A DNA stretch of 64,000 nucleotides, from NCBI RefSeq assembly GCF_017876795.1, contig NZ_JAGIOR010000008.1, positions 1 through 64,000 of the forward strand, given 5' to 3'. Positions 14,042 through 24,165 of this stretch are shown piece after piece. The position numbers and the translations under genes were made by a program. This DNA comes from Rhizobium leguminosarum (GTDB lineage Bacteria; Pseudomonadota; Alphaproteobacteria; Rhizobiales; Rhizobiaceae). The notes under the pieces were generated by a model, which was not told the origin of the DNA, searched no databases, and worked only from the letters and a program-made list of their open reading frames with translations. Numbering within the stretch: position 1 is the first letter of the stretch; every line of letters begins with the position of its first letter.

Positions 14042-17011
14042 ATGGCCTTCCTCGACGCGCAGTCACGTACCGTTCTGTTCGACCCACCCGACGTTTATGA
14101 AGAGGCGCTTGCGCGCTATGCGCTGTCCGCTGAGGACATCGCTTTCGCCAGGGCGCATCGCCGATCGAATAATCGTCTGGGTTTTGCCATCCAACTCGCC
14201 CTGGTGCGTGACCTCGGTCGTCCGCTCCGCGCTGGGGAAGTTCCGCCTCAGGCGGTCATCTCCGTTGTCGCCGACCAGCTCGGCATCGACGCTGCGGTGT
14301 TCGCACTCTATGCCCAGCGGGAGGAAACCCGTCGAGAACATACGCGGGAGATTGTCGTCGCACTGGATCTCCAGCCCGTCCGGGCGAGCGATTATCGATC
14401 CCTGATCACCGCGGCGGCACGCGAGGCCGCCGCGACCGAACAAGGCGAGCCGATCACCAAGGCCGTGATCGAAGCCTTGAAGGAGAGGAAGCTGCTCGTT
14501 CCTGTGCCGGAACTGCTGATACGTCTGGCGATGGCGGGCCGGGCGGCAGCGCGACGACAGGCTTATCGCGGCTTGATCCGGGGCATGGAGCAACCGTCCA
14601 TCGAGGCGCTTGATCAGCTTCTCATCGATCGGTCCGGCGATCGGAGCCATCTCGGCTGGATTGCGGAAGCGCCGGAGGGGACGAAACTGAAAAACCTCAA
14701 GGGCCTGATTGCCCGGCTTGAGGTTCTGCGTTCGGCGGCGATTTCCGATGAGCGGCGTAAAACGATCCATGCCAACCGCTATGGCATCATCGCTCGGGAC
14801 GCCCGCATTCTGCATGCCCGTGAGATACGACGCCTGACATCCGAGCGCCGCTACGCCACGCTGACGGCGTTCGTCATCGAGAGGCAGGCGGCAATCACCG
14901 ACCTTGCGATCGACATGTTCTGCAAACTGATCGGCAGCACACGTCGCAAGGCTGAACTGAGCCGCACAGAACGCCGGCTGAAAGAAGCCGAGATTCTTGA
15001 TGGGGTGGCGCTCGATCATCTCAAGCTTGGCGAGGCGCTTCTGGCCGCCCGTGAGAGCAACACCGATCTCGCATCCGCAATTGCAGTCTCACTCGGCTGG
15101 GACGGATTGACCGCCAGCATGGCGGCAGCCAGGTCCGTCGTGCGCCCCGATCGCAGCGACGAATTCGATGAGCTCATAGAGCGGCACAAATCGCTGCGAA
15201 AGCTGGGCAGGCTCATGGTCGGCGCGTTCTCTTTCCGGTCGTTTCGTCCCGATGATCCGGTTTTGAGGGCAGTGGATCATCTGCGTGCGCTCTACAGTGG
15301 CAGGAAACTACCCGCGCAGGTGCCGTTCGCGTTCATGACCCGCAAGTGGCGGCGACGTGTGCGCTCGGACGGTGTCACCATCGACCTGCGGGCCTGGGAA
15401 GTGGCGGTGCTCGTTCACCTGCGGGAGCGCCTGCGGGCCGGCGACATATGGGTTGATGGCAGCCGGGCATGGCGCAGTTTCGAGGATTATCTTCTGCCTC
15501 GACCGATCTTCGCCCTGATGCGCGCCGAAGGGCGGCTCGGGCTTGCCATCCCTGACAGCTTTGCCGAATGGCGAGCCGAACGAACCGCCACACTCGACGC
15601 GAAACTCAAAGAGCTGGCAAGGGCGGCGGCCGCCAACGCCATTCCAGATGCGGCTATTTCCGACAAGGGTTTGTCGGTCTCCCCGATCCGCGAGGAGGAG
15701 CGTGACAGGATCGTCGCGCTCAGCCGGCGTCTTTATATCCTCGTGCCCCGGATCAGGATCACCAGCCTGCTTGCTGAGGTCCACAGCTGGACCAGGTTCC
15801 TTGACAGCTTCACACACTATCGCACCGGCGAGACGGCGAACGATGAGGCAGCACTGATGGCCGCTATCCTTGCCGACGCCACCAATGCCGGTGCTGAACG
15901 CATGGCGGAAAGCTCACGCGGCGTCACAATCCACCAGATGATGCTAATGGTGGATCGGCATCTACGATCAGAAACCTACGCCACGGCGACTGCCGTGCTG
16001 GTCGATGCGCAGCAAGCCCATCCGTTCGCCGAGGTCTGGGGCGACGGTCATATCTCCTCCTCGGACGGGCAGTTCTTTCCGGCAGGCGGGCGCGGTGAAG
16101 CCAGTCTCGAATACAATGCAAAATACGGCAAAAGACCAGGTGCCTCGGTCTATGGCTTCCTGTCCAATCGTTTCGCCTCCTTTTTCTCCCGGATGATCCA
16201 GGCGTCCGAGAGCGAAGCGCCCTACGTGCTCGACGGCCTCCTTCACAACGAGAGCTCGGTCGAAATCCATGAGCATGCAACCGATACCGCCGGCGCGACC
16301 GAAACGACATTCGCTATGTTCCACGGTTTCGGCTATAGGCTCATTCCCCGTATCCGCAATCTCGGCAATCGCAGGCTCTTCGTCATCGATCCCGACCCGG
16401 CGTACGAGCCGCTCGGGGCGCTGATCGCGGGAACCGTCAACATGGATGTCATCGAGCAGCACTGGAATGAGGTCTTGCGGTTGAAGGCATCGATCGGCGC
16501 GGGCCTGGTGCCGCCGTCCGTCATCCTCAAGAAGCTTGCCGCATCGCCTCGGCAAAACCGGCTCAATCAGGCGCTGCGTGAAATGGGCCGGATTGAACGC
16601 TCGATCTTCATCTGCGACTGGTTGCTCGACACCAAGCTCCGGCGCAGATCGCATGCCATCCTCAACAAGGGTGAAAGCCGTCACGCCCTTGCCCGGGCGG
16701 TCTTCCTCCACCAGCTTGGCGAGCTGCGCAACCGCGTGGCGGAAACCCTGGCCTATCGGGCGTCAGGTCTCAACCTCGTCGTCAACGCCATTATCCTGTG
16801 GAACACCGTCTATCTCAGCCGCGCTGTCGATTATGTCCGCACCCAGGGCATTGATATTCCCGCCGAGCTGCTCTCCCAGGTCGCACCGCTTCCCTGGGCT
16901 CATATCGCACTCACCGGCGACTATCTCTGGAACGAAATTGACCGACCCCTCGAACGCTTCAGGCCGATCCGCGCTAACCGTTTCAATCCAAACAACTTCG
17001 CTTTCCCTTAG
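14042..17011 (+). CDS. tnpA: Tn3-family transposase TnpA (copy A)
   Basis: 989 residues, full length for a Tn3-family DDE transposase. The N-terminal region (MAFLDAQSRTVLFDPPDVYE) is the DUF4158-type end-binding domain. In the C-terminal catalytic domain, ADATNAGAERMAESS carries the first Asp and VEIHEHATDTAGATETTFAM the second; the Glu lies further on. The stop lies just inside the right inverted repeat. The protein is the same as that of copy B, so both copies are recent. Confidence 0.97.
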   Translation: MAFLDAQSRTVLFDPPDVYEEALARYALSAEDIAFARAHRRSNNRLGFAIQLALVRDLGRPLRAGEVPPQAVISVVADQLGIDAAVFALYAQREETRREHTREIVVALDLQPVRASDYRSLITAAAREAAATEQGEPITKAVIEALKERKLLVPVPELLIRLAMAGRAAARRQAYRGLIRGMEQPSIEALDQLLIDRSGDRSHLGWIAEAPEGTKLKNLKGLIARLEVLRSAAISDERRKTIHANRYGIIARDARILHAREIRRLTSERRYATLTAFVIERQAAITDLAIDMFCKLIGSTRRKAELSRTERRLKEAEILDGVALDHLKLGEALLAARESNTDLASAIAVSLGWDGLTASMAAARSVVRPDRSDEFDELIERHKSLRKLGRLMVGAFSFRSFRPDDPVLRAVDHLRALYSGRKLPAQVPFAFMTRKWRRRVRSDGVTIDLRAWEVAVLVHLRERLRAGDIWVDGSRAWRSFEDYLLPRPIFALMRAEGRLGLAIPDSFAEWRAERTATLDAKLKELARAAAANAIPDAAISDKGLSVSPIREEERDRIVALSRRLYILVPRIRITSLLAEVHSWTRFLDSFTHYRTGETANDEAALMAAILADATNAGAERMAESSRGVTIHQMMLMVDRHLRSETYATATAVLVDAQQAHPFAEVWGDGHISSSDGQFFPAGGRGEASLEYNAKYGKRPGASVYGFLSNRFASFFSRMIQASESEAPYVLDGLLHNESSVEIHEHATDTAGATETTFAMFHGFGYRLIPRIRNLGNRRLFVIDPDPAYEPLGALIAGTVNMDVIEQHWNEVLRLKASIGAGLVPPSVILKKLAASPRQNRLNQALREMGRIERSIFICDWLLDTKLRRRSHAILNKGESRHALARAVFLHQLGELRNRVAETLAYRASGLNLVVNAIILWNTVYLSRAVDYVRTQGIDIPAELLSQVAPLPWAHIALTGDYLWNEIDRPLERFRPIRANRFNPNNFAFP

Positions 17012-17044
17012 CGGGTATTATTGCAGAAATGCCCACGGAGCCCC

Positions 17045-17433
17045 AAGAAGGGTAAGGGAGCCGGTATTGTCATGCCCTGGTGCGACACGCTGGCTATGAA
17101 CGAACATCTTCTGGAAATCAGTGGTGAGGTCGATCCCGGTGCGCACGCGGTCCTGATCCTCGATCAGGCGGGCTGGCACTCATCGGCCAAGCTGATCGTG
17201 CCCGAAAACATCACTTTGCTGTTCTTACCGCCGCGCTCCCCCGAACTCAATCCCGTCGAAAATGTCTGGCAGTTCATGCGCGACAACTGGCTGTCAAACC
17301 GGGTCTTCACATCCTACGACGACATCGTCGATCACTGCTGCGAGGCCTGGAACAAGCTCATCGATCAACCATGGAAGATCATGTCAATCGGAATGCGAGA
17401 TTGGGCTCATCGGTCATGATCAATGCCGGTTGG
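17045..17433 (+). pseudogene. IS630 element 2, C-terminal part of transposase
   Basis: Starts with the AAGAA target repeat at the transposon end and reads KKGKGAGIVMPWCDTLAMNE, then LILDQAGWHSSAK and PPRSPELNPVENVWQFMRDN. This is the second half of an IS630 DDE domain. The IS630 right end (ATGCCGGTTGGTA) lies at about 17425. The N-terminal half is at 23222-23993 on the other strand, separated by the transposon and the inversion. Confidence 0.9.
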
Positions 17434-17651
17434 TATAAGCCTACATGGCCAGGGCTTCTGCTTGTATTACAAAATCTTGCAGAGGGGCGGTTTCCTTGGC
17501 CTTCGGCGTCCGACGGGACGGCGCGACTTACGTCGGCTTTGATTGGCGGCGACCTGACTGGGGTGCGCCACCGGCCCGTGTCGGGTGATTTTATCCCTCT
17601 GACTCCACTCGTTTTTATGGCAATTTCTCCCGACTTGTGGTAGTCAGGATC
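17434..17651. other. Leader region upstream of the IS66 fragment
   Basis: No coding frame recognised. It probably represents IS66 leader and intergenic sequence, ending with a start context TCAGGATCATG. Confidence 0.4.
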
Positions 17652-18150
17652 ATGACTAACGCAACGACAAATCTTCCGGACGATCCAGCCTTTCTCAAGG
17701 CAATGATCACCGCTTTGCAGGCGGAAAACGCGAAGATGTCTGCGACGTCGCAAGCGCATGACCAATTGATCCAAACCCTGCGGCTGCGCATCGCCAGGCT
17801 GAAGAAACAGGTCTTCGGCAAGTCTTCCGAAAAGATCGAGCGCGAAATCGAGCAGTTGGAACTGGCGCCTGAGGATCTGTTGATTGCCGCTGCTGAGGGC
17901 AATACGGCCCCGATCGGTGAAGCTGATGAGGCGGGGTCTGTTGTGCCCCTGGCGGATACGGCGGAAAAGATCATGCGCCGACGCCCACGCGTGTCCGAGA
18001 AGGCGGTTCGCGAGCGCCGAGAACTCGATCCTGGCTCGTGCTGCCCGGAATGTGGAGGAGAATTACGTCTTGTCGGCGAGGACGCCAGCGAGATCCTCGA
18101 CATGATTGCCGCGCAGATGAAGGTCATCGAGGTCGCTCGCCCGAATTTGA
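17652..18150 (+). pseudogene. IS66 TnpC N-terminal fragment
   Basis: From ATG 17652 it reads MTNATTNLPDDPAFLKAMIT, a coiled-coil region (ALQAENAKM, LRLRIARLKKQVFGKSSEKI) and the zinc-finger pair CCPECGGEL, all typical of the TnpC N-terminus. It breaks off after AAQMKVIEVARP, where the recombinase 3' end begins on the other strand. Confidence 0.85.
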
Positions 18151-18170
18151 TGCGGCGCGTCAGGAACAAC

Positions 18171-19444
18171 CTACTCGGTCAGAAGCACCCCTTCCTTAAT
18201 CAGCCGGCGGACACGATGGGCAGAAACACCAAGCTTTTTAGCGGCTTCGGTCAGCGTAAGCCATTCGCCGTTCTTCTCGGCTGAGCGGTAGCCGTGGATT
18301 TTATGCACCGTCCGCAGCGCCCCGACACGGCGGGCTGTCCAAGTCTTACCCTGTCCGGTCTGCATTCCCATTCGGTTCAGGGTGGCGGCAATGTCCGCGT
18401 CGGACCAACGCGTCGCCATGGACCTCATGACTGCAAGGGCAGCTTCCGGTGTACTCTGGCCATGTTCGCCGGCGTTGGGTTTACGGATGCGAAGCTGGGA
18501 ATGTTGGCCGCCTTTCCAGTGGATTGTCAAAAGGACTTCGCGCTTCTCTTCGTCAACATCAGCAATGATATCGGACACAAGGGTGCGAAGGAGTTGCTGA
18601 CGGCAACGCATATCGACATTGGGTGCGCGCCACGAGGTCTCCAGAGGTCGGTGGCTATGCCGGTGAAATCGGGAATAGGGGTTGCCTGTTCGGCTTGTCG
18701 GCCCTGGATTAGCGCCGCCTCACACTTTTCCACGCGCCTGAGCGCTCCTTCCCAGCTCTTCTCAAGCTGAGCAGCGATCAGCCGGTTCTCAGGGTCGCAT
18801 GCAGCGTAGCGACGTTCGGCCAGAGATGCCTCGTAGCGTGCTTGCTGCAAGTCCAGCTCCATCATGCGATGCCGTTCTTCCAGATTATCCCGATGCATTC
18901 GGTCAGCTTCCATTGCCGCCTCGATCGCCATGGGCGTTACGGCCCTCAGTATCTCCTTGCCGATCGCAGGGTCGATGCGGGAAGCGCCAAAAGTCATGCA
19001 TCGCGGTTTGGCCAACATCTGTTTGATACGTTCGCAGCGGTAATAAGGGTGGCCTGGCGGACGCCCCGAATAGACAACGCCCAACCGCCTTCCACACCGG
19101 CCGCAGGTGGGCAGAGCAACGCTCGGCCTCCACGACCGGACTTGATGCCGCCTTTTTGACCAAAGGCATTGACGGCGATAAAGCGCTGGTTTCTTTCAAA
19201 CTCGTCCCAATCGATATAGCCTTCATGCTGCTCCTGGAGCAGCACGTCCCACGTTGCGAAAGGCTTGCTGTGTCCGTAGCTTTTGCGAGCCCGCCCATCG
19301 ACAATCTCCGTTCGCTTCTCGCTTTTACCATAGACGTAGACCCCGGCGTAGAACGGGTTCTTCAGAATCGAAATAACACTCCGATAGCGAATAGCACCCA
19401 ATTGAAGGAAACCGTTTTGCGTCCATCAGAAGGACGGGGAAAAT
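18171..19444 (-). pseudogene. Large serine recombinase, part 3 (C-terminal region)
   Basis: Resumes directly after the transposon end with the second ATTTT target repeat. It then gives AIRYRSVISILKNPFYAGVY (recombinase domain), CGRCGRRLGVVYSG and PYYRCERIKQML (zinc ribbon), a coiled coil (DRMHRDNLEERHRMMELDLQ) and a C-terminal EWLTLTEAAKKLGVSAHRVR helix-turn-helix. Frameshifts near 19110 and 18645 break it further. It is on the opposite strand to parts 1 and 2 because of the Tn3-mediated inversion. Confidence 0.88.
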
Positions 19445-19477
19445 GGGGCTCCGTGGGCATTTCTGCAATAATACCCG

Positions 19478-22447
19478 CTAAGGGAAAGCGAAGTTGTTTG
19501 GATTGAAACGGTTAGCGCGGATCGGCCTGAAGCGTTCGAGGGGTCGGTCAATTTCGTTCCAGAGATAGTCGCCGGTGAGTGCGATATGAGCCCAGGGAAG
19601 CGGTGCGACCTGGGAGAGCAGCTCGGCGGGAATATCAATGCCCTGGGTGCGGACATAATCGACAGCGCGGCTGAGATAGACGGTGTTCCACAGGATAATG
19701 GCGTTGACGACGAGGTTGAGACCTGACGCCCGATAGGCCAGGGTTTCCGCCACGCGGTTGCGCAGCTCGCCAAGCTGGTGGAGGAAGACCGCCCGGGCAA
19801 GGGCGTGACGGCTTTCACCCTTGTTGAGGATGGCATGCGATCTGCGCCGGAGCTTGGTGTCGAGCAACCAGTCGCAGATGAAGATCGAGCGTTCAATCCG
19901 GCCCATTTCACGCAGCGCCTGATTGAGCCGGTTTTGCCGAGGCGATGCGGCAAGCTTCTTGAGGATGACGGACGGCGGCACCAGGCCCGCGCCGATCGAT
20001 GCCTTCAACCGCAAGACCTCATTCCAGTGCTGCTCGATGACATCCATGTTGACGGTTCCCGCGATCAGCGCCCCGAGCGGCTCGTACGCCGGGTCGGGAT
20101 CGATGACGAAGAGCCTGCGATTGCCGAGATTGCGGATACGGGGAATGAGCCTATAGCCGAAACCGTGGAACATAGCGAATGTCGTTTCGGTCGCGCCGGC
20201 GGTATCGGTTGCATGCTCATGGATTTCGACCGAGCTCTCGTTGTGAAGGAGGCCGTCGAGCACGTAGGGCGCTTCGCTCTCGGACGCCTGGATCATCCGG
20301 GAGAAAAAGGAGGCGAAACGATTGGACAGGAAGCCATAGACCGAGGCACCTGGTCTTTTGCCGTATTTTGCATTGTATTCGAGACTGGCTTCACCGCGCC
20401 CGCCTGCCGGAAAGAACTGCCCGTCCGAGGAGGAGATATGACCGTCGCCCCAGACCTCGGCGAACGGATGGGCTTGCTGCGCATCGACCAGCACGGCAGT
20501 CGCCGTGGCGTAGGTTTCTGATCGTAGATGCCGATCCACCATTAGCATCATCTGGTGGATTGTGACGCCGCGTGAGCTTTCCGCCATGCGTTCAGCACCG
20601 GCATTGGTGGCGTCGGCAAGGATAGCGGCCATCAGTGCTGCCTCATCGTTCGCCGTCTCGCCGGTGCGATAGTGTGTGAAGCTGTCAAGGAACCTGGTCC
20701 AGCTGTGGACCTCAGCAAGCAGGCTGGTGATCCTGATCCGGGGCACGAGGATATAAAGACGCCGGCTGAGCGCGACGATCCTGTCACGCTCCTCCTCGCG
20801 GATCGGGGAGACCGACAAACCCTTGTCGGAAATAGCCGCATCTGGAATGGCGTTGGCGGCCGCCGCCCTTGCCAGCTCTTTGAGTTTCGCGTCGAGTGTG
20901 GCGGTTCGTTCGGCTCGCCATTCGGCAAAGCTGTCAGGGATGGCAAGCCCGAGCCGCCCTTCGGCGCGCATCAGGGCGAAGATCGGTCGAGGCAGAAGAT
21001 AATCCTCGAAACTGCGCCATGCCCGGCTGCCATCAACCCATATGTCGCCGGCCCGCAGGCGCTCCCGCAGGTGAACGAGCACCGCCACTTCCCAGGCCCG
21101 CAGGTCGATGGTGACACCGTCCGAGCGCACACGTCGCCGCCACTTGCGGGTCATGAACGCGAACGGCACCTGCGCGGGTAGTTTCCTGCCACTGTAGAGC
21201 GCACGCAGATGATCCACTGCCCTCAAAACCGGATCATCGGGACGAAACGACCGGAAAGAGAACGCGCCGACCATGAGCCTGCCCAGCTTTCGCAGCGATT
21301 TGTGCCGCTCTATGAGCTCATCGAATTCGTCGCTGCGATCGGGGCGCACGACGGACCTGGCTGCCGCCATGCTGGCGGTCAATCCGTCCCAGCCGAGTGA
21401 GACTGCAATTGCGGATGCGAGATCGGTGTTGCTCTCACGGGCGGCCAGAAGCGCCTCGCCAAGCTTGAGATGATCGAGCGCCACCCCATCAAGAATCTCG
21501 GCTTCTTTCAGCCGGCGTTCTGTGCGGCTCAGTTCAGCCTTGCGACGTGTGCTGCCGATCAGTTTGCAGAACATGTCGATCGCAAGGTCGGTGATTGCCG
21601 CCTGCCTCTCGATGACGAACGCCGTCAGCGTGGCGTAGCGGCGCTCGGATGTCAGGCGTCGTATCTCACGGGCATGCAGAATGCGGGCGTCCCGAGCGAT
21701 GATGCCATAGCGGTTGGCATGGATCGTTTTACGCCGCTCATCGGAAATCGCCGCCGAACGCAGAACCTCAAGCCGGGCAATCAGGCCCTTGAGGTTTTTC
21801 AGTTTCGTCCCCTCCGGCGCTTCCGCAATCCAGCCGAGATGGCTCCGATCGCCGGACCGATCGATGAGAAGCTGATCAAGCGCCTCGATGGACGGTTGCT
21901 CCATGCCCCGGATCAAGCCGCGATAAGCCTGTCGTCGCGCTGCCGCCCGGCCCGCCATCGCCAGACGTATCAGCAGTTCCGGCACAGGAACGAGCAGCTT
22001 CCTCTCCTTCAAGGCTTCGATCACGGCCTTGGTGATCGGCTCGCCTTGTTCGGTCGCGGCGGCCTCGCGTGCCGCCGCGGTGATCAGGGATCGATAATCG
22101 CTCGCCCGGACGGGCTGGAGATCCAGTGCGACGACAATCTCCCGCGTATGTTCTCGACGGGTTTCCTCCCGCTGGGCATAGAGTGCGAACACCGCAGCGT
22201 CGATGCCGAGCTGGTCGGCGACAACGGAGATGACCGCCTGAGGCGGAACTTCCCCAGCGCGGAGCGGACGACCGAGGTCACGCACCAGGGCGAGTTGGAT
22301 GGCAAAACCCAGACGATTATTCGATCGGCGATGCGCCCTGGCGAAAGCGATGTCCTCAGCGGACAGCGCATAGCGCGCAAGCGCCTCTTCATAAACGTCG
22401 GGTGGGTCGAACAGAACGGTACGTGACTGCGCGTCGAGGAAGGCCAT
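19478..22447 (-). CDS. tnpA: Tn3-family transposase TnpA (copy B)
   Basis: 989 residues, same protein as copy A (14042-17011), with the same catalytic segments. Intact. With two active-looking copies in inverted orientation, the DNA between them can flip by homologous recombination. Confidence 0.97.
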   Translation of the reverse strand: MAFLDAQSRTVLFDPPDVYEEALARYALSAEDIAFARAHRRSNNRLGFAIQLALVRDLGRPLRAGEVPPQAVISVVADQLGIDAAVFALYAQREETRREHTREIVVALDLQPVRASDYRSLITAAAREAAATEQGEPITKAVIEALKERKLLVPVPELLIRLAMAGRAAARRQAYRGLIRGMEQPSIEALDQLLIDRSGDRSHLGWIAEAPEGTKLKNLKGLIARLEVLRSAAISDERRKTIHANRYGIIARDARILHAREIRRLTSERRYATLTAFVIERQAAITDLAIDMFCKLIGSTRRKAELSRTERRLKEAEILDGVALDHLKLGEALLAARESNTDLASAIAVSLGWDGLTASMAAARSVVRPDRSDEFDELIERHKSLRKLGRLMVGAFSFRSFRPDDPVLRAVDHLRALYSGRKLPAQVPFAFMTRKWRRRVRSDGVTIDLRAWEVAVLVHLRERLRAGDIWVDGSRAWRSFEDYLLPRPIFALMRAEGRLGLAIPDSFAEWRAERTATLDAKLKELARAAAANAIPDAAISDKGLSVSPIREEERDRIVALSRRLYILVPRIRITSLLAEVHSWTRFLDSFTHYRTGETANDEAALMAAILADATNAGAERMAESSRGVTIHQMMLMVDRHLRSETYATATAVLVDAQQAHPFAEVWGDGHISSSDGQFFPAGGRGEASLEYNAKYGKRPGASVYGFLSNRFASFFSRMIQASESEAPYVLDGLLHNESSVEIHEHATDTAGATETTFAMFHGFGYRLIPRIRNLGNRRLFVIDPDPAYEPLGALIAGTVNMDVIEQHWNEVLRLKASIGAGLVPPSVILKKLAASPRQNRLNQALREMGRIERSIFICDWLLDTKLRRRSHAILNKGESRHALARAVFLHQLGELRNRVAETLAYRASGLNLVVNAIILWNTVYLSRAVDYVRTQGIDIPAELLSQVAPLPWAHIALTGDYLWNEIDRPLERFRPIRANRFNPNNFAFP

Positions 22448-22461
22448 CGGTCACACCGCTC

Positions 22462-23067
22462 TCAAACTGGGGGAGCAGGCTCATCTTCTTTGCCCGGTCC
22501 GGTCCATCCTGTTCGCCGCAATGTGTCGATGAGCGTCGAGCGCGGCACCTTGAATGTCCGACACACCGACGCCTTGCTGGCGCCGGCTTCCAGCGCCGCC
22601 AGAATCTGCTCGACCTTTTCGGTGTCGATCGTCGGTGGCCTGCCGCCCTTGCGACCGCGCCGGCGTGCCGCCGCCAGACCAGCGTTGACCCGCTCCGTGA
22701 TCAGCACTCTCTCGTATTCGGCAAGCGTGCCAAACAGGTTGAACAGGAATGCGCCGTGCGAATTCGTCGTATCGATCGCTTCCGTCAACGAGCGGAAGGC
22801 GACCCCGCGTATCTTCAGATCCTCGACGAGCCGGATCAGGTGGGAGAGTGACCGGCCCAGACGGTCGAGCTTCCAAACGACTAGGACGTCACCTTCGCAC
22901 AATTCTGCAAGGCAAGCCTTCAGCCCCGGCCGATCGTCGCGCGCGCCCGAAGCACGATCCTGATGCAGGTGACGCTGATCGACCCCGGCCGCAAGCAGGG
23001 CGTCGCGCTGCAAGGCAACCGACTGCCGCTCATCACTGCTCGATACCCGCATGTAACCAATCAACAT
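22462..23067 (-). CDS. tnpR: Tn3-family resolvase TnpR (copy B)
   Basis: 201 residues from ATG 23067, same protein as copy A. The upstream res dyad is kept (GGTTTGTCG / CGACAAACC at 23071-23127), but the 31-bp hairpin block near the inverted repeat is absent. Confidence 0.95.
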   Translation of the reverse strand: MLIGYMRVSSSDERQSVALQRDALLAAGVDQRHLHQDRASGARDDRPGLKACLAELCEGDVLVVWKLDRLGRSLSHLIRLVEDLKIRGVAFRSLTEAIDTTNSHGAFLFNLFGTLAEYERVLITERVNAGLAAARRRGRKGGRPPTIDTEKVEQILAALEAGASKASVCRTFKVPRSTLIDTLRRTGWTGPGKEDEPAPPV

Positions 23068-23221
23068 GCACGACAAACCTCAAATTCCGAGTTGCCGCAC
23101 AGTCTCACATTCCGACAGGGTTTGTCGCGTAAATAATTGCCCGGTCACCCCGTCGATTTCGACGCGCCGAACCGCTAAAATCTCTTAGCGGGTATTATTG
23201 CAGAGATTCCCACGGAGCCCC

Positions 23222-23993
23222 TTCTTCGGGCAGATCGCGCCGAATATGTAGGCCGATAGGGTACGTTGATCGTGCGGCGCGGATGGACGTGTCCCCCGTT
23301 GTGCCCACCGCCGGGTGATCTTGTTCTTTTGTCCGATGCGGGCTTCGTCCTGCCACCACAGCTCTATTTCTATGCCGGGAGCGAGATTTTTGCGGATCGT
23401 CTCGATTTCCTGCGCGAAGCTTTTTTAAAATCCTCACCCGCCAATTCGTTCTGGGCATAATGCCGCGGGCGGGCGGAAAGCTTGGCAAAGCCCATGGCCT
23501 TCAACTCGCGGCCGACCGTGCTTTCATCCAGAGATATCCGGTGCTCCTGGAATATCCAACGCGCCAAATCCTTCAGCCTCCAGCGCACAACGCCATGGAT
23601 CGCCGGGATCGGCCCCTTCTCCACAAGACGACGAAGCTCCTGGCGCTGATTGTCGCTGAGTTTCGGACGCTTTCCGGGAGCTTTCACATTGAAAAGCCCT
23701 TCGGAGCCTTGCACGTTGAAACGCTCAACCCAGTCGCGCACAATTTGTACGGGCACGCAGCCGACTCTGGCTGCATGCCCGCGAGAGCCACCGTCGTAAA
23801 TCTCCGCGAGAGCCAGAAGTCGTCGCGTCTGGCTGGCGTCTTTTGACAGCCGCGCCGCCTTGCGAAGATCATCGCCAACGTAATCCGTCCGAAGCCGAAG
23901 TGCCAGATCCCATGGCAAACCTCCTGTTTGCACCATGGATTCAGATTCAGCGCGCTTTGTGAACCCTCAAGAGGGTGCGGCAATGCCGTTTGG
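23222..23993 (-). pseudogene. IS630 element 2, N-terminal part of transposase
   Basis: Reads LALRLRTDYVGDDLRKAARL, the HTH AARVGCVPVQIVRDWVERFN and KLSARPRHYAQNE. At an A6 run a -1 slip leads into SFAQEIETIRKNLAPGIEIE and WWQDEARIGQKNKITRRWAQ, which ends at ICPKK at the transposon. The IS630 left end (CAATGCCGTTTGGTA) lies near 23981-23995, only 15 bases from the T-DNA left border. Joined to 17045-17433 it rebuilds one transposase. Confidence 0.88.
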
Positions 23994-24008
23994 TATTACT
24001 CGTGTTGG

Positions 24009-24033
24009 TGGCAGGATATATTGTAGTGTAAAC
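24009..24033 (+). promoter_or_regulatory. T-DNA left border repeat
   Basis: The 25 bases begin TGGCAGGATATATTGTAG and end TGTAAAC. This differs from the nopaline left border consensus as I recall it at one position. VirD1/VirD2 nick such repeats. It lies 15 bases from an IS630 end. Confidence 0.92.
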
Positions 24034-24165
24034 AATCTTTGGTTGGCAGGGGAACCGCGGGGCGGCGCCGGCCCCTTATCGGCGGGCTCTGCCCGCCGAT
24101 AAGGGGCCGGCGCCGCGCCCCCGCGGTTCCCCTGCCAACCAAAGATTGTTTACACTACAATATAT
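24016..24165. repeat. 150-bp near-perfect palindrome starting in the left border
   Basis: Left arm 24016-24087, 3-base loop TCT at 24088-24090, right arm 24091-24165. The arms match except for a 3-base difference (CGGGGCGGC versus CGGGGGCGCGGC). The outer 18 bases of each arm are ATATATTGTAGTGTAAAC or its complement, so the right arm holds an inverted partial border. The core is strongly GC-rich. Confidence 0.95.

Larger units (their letters stand above)
13237..17044 (+). mobile_element. Tn3-family transposon, copy A
   Basis: 3808 bp with ~38-bp inverted repeats starting GGGGCTCCGTGGG at both ends. It carries tnpR and tnpA in one direction with a res site upstream of tnpR. The left flank is ATTTT (13232-13236) but the right flank is AAGAA (17045-17049), so the two ends do not share a target duplication. 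The matching partners flank copy B. Confidence 0.95.
19445..23221 (-). mobile_element. Tn3-family transposon, copy B (inverted)
   Basis: 3777 bp, in opposite orientation to copy A and with the same proteins. It lacks 31 bp next to the resolvase-side inverted repeat. Flanks are AAAAT at 19440-19444 (complement of ATTTT) and TTCTT at 23222-23226 (complement of AAGAA), so it carries one half of each of two target duplications. Confidence 0.95.

Noticed and set aside
14063..15019. 318-codon minus-strand frame opposite tnpA (repeated at 21470-22426)
   Set aside because: It is antisense to a full-length Tn3 transposase with clear family features and has no recognisable protein motif; GC-rich coding DNA commonly yields such frames.
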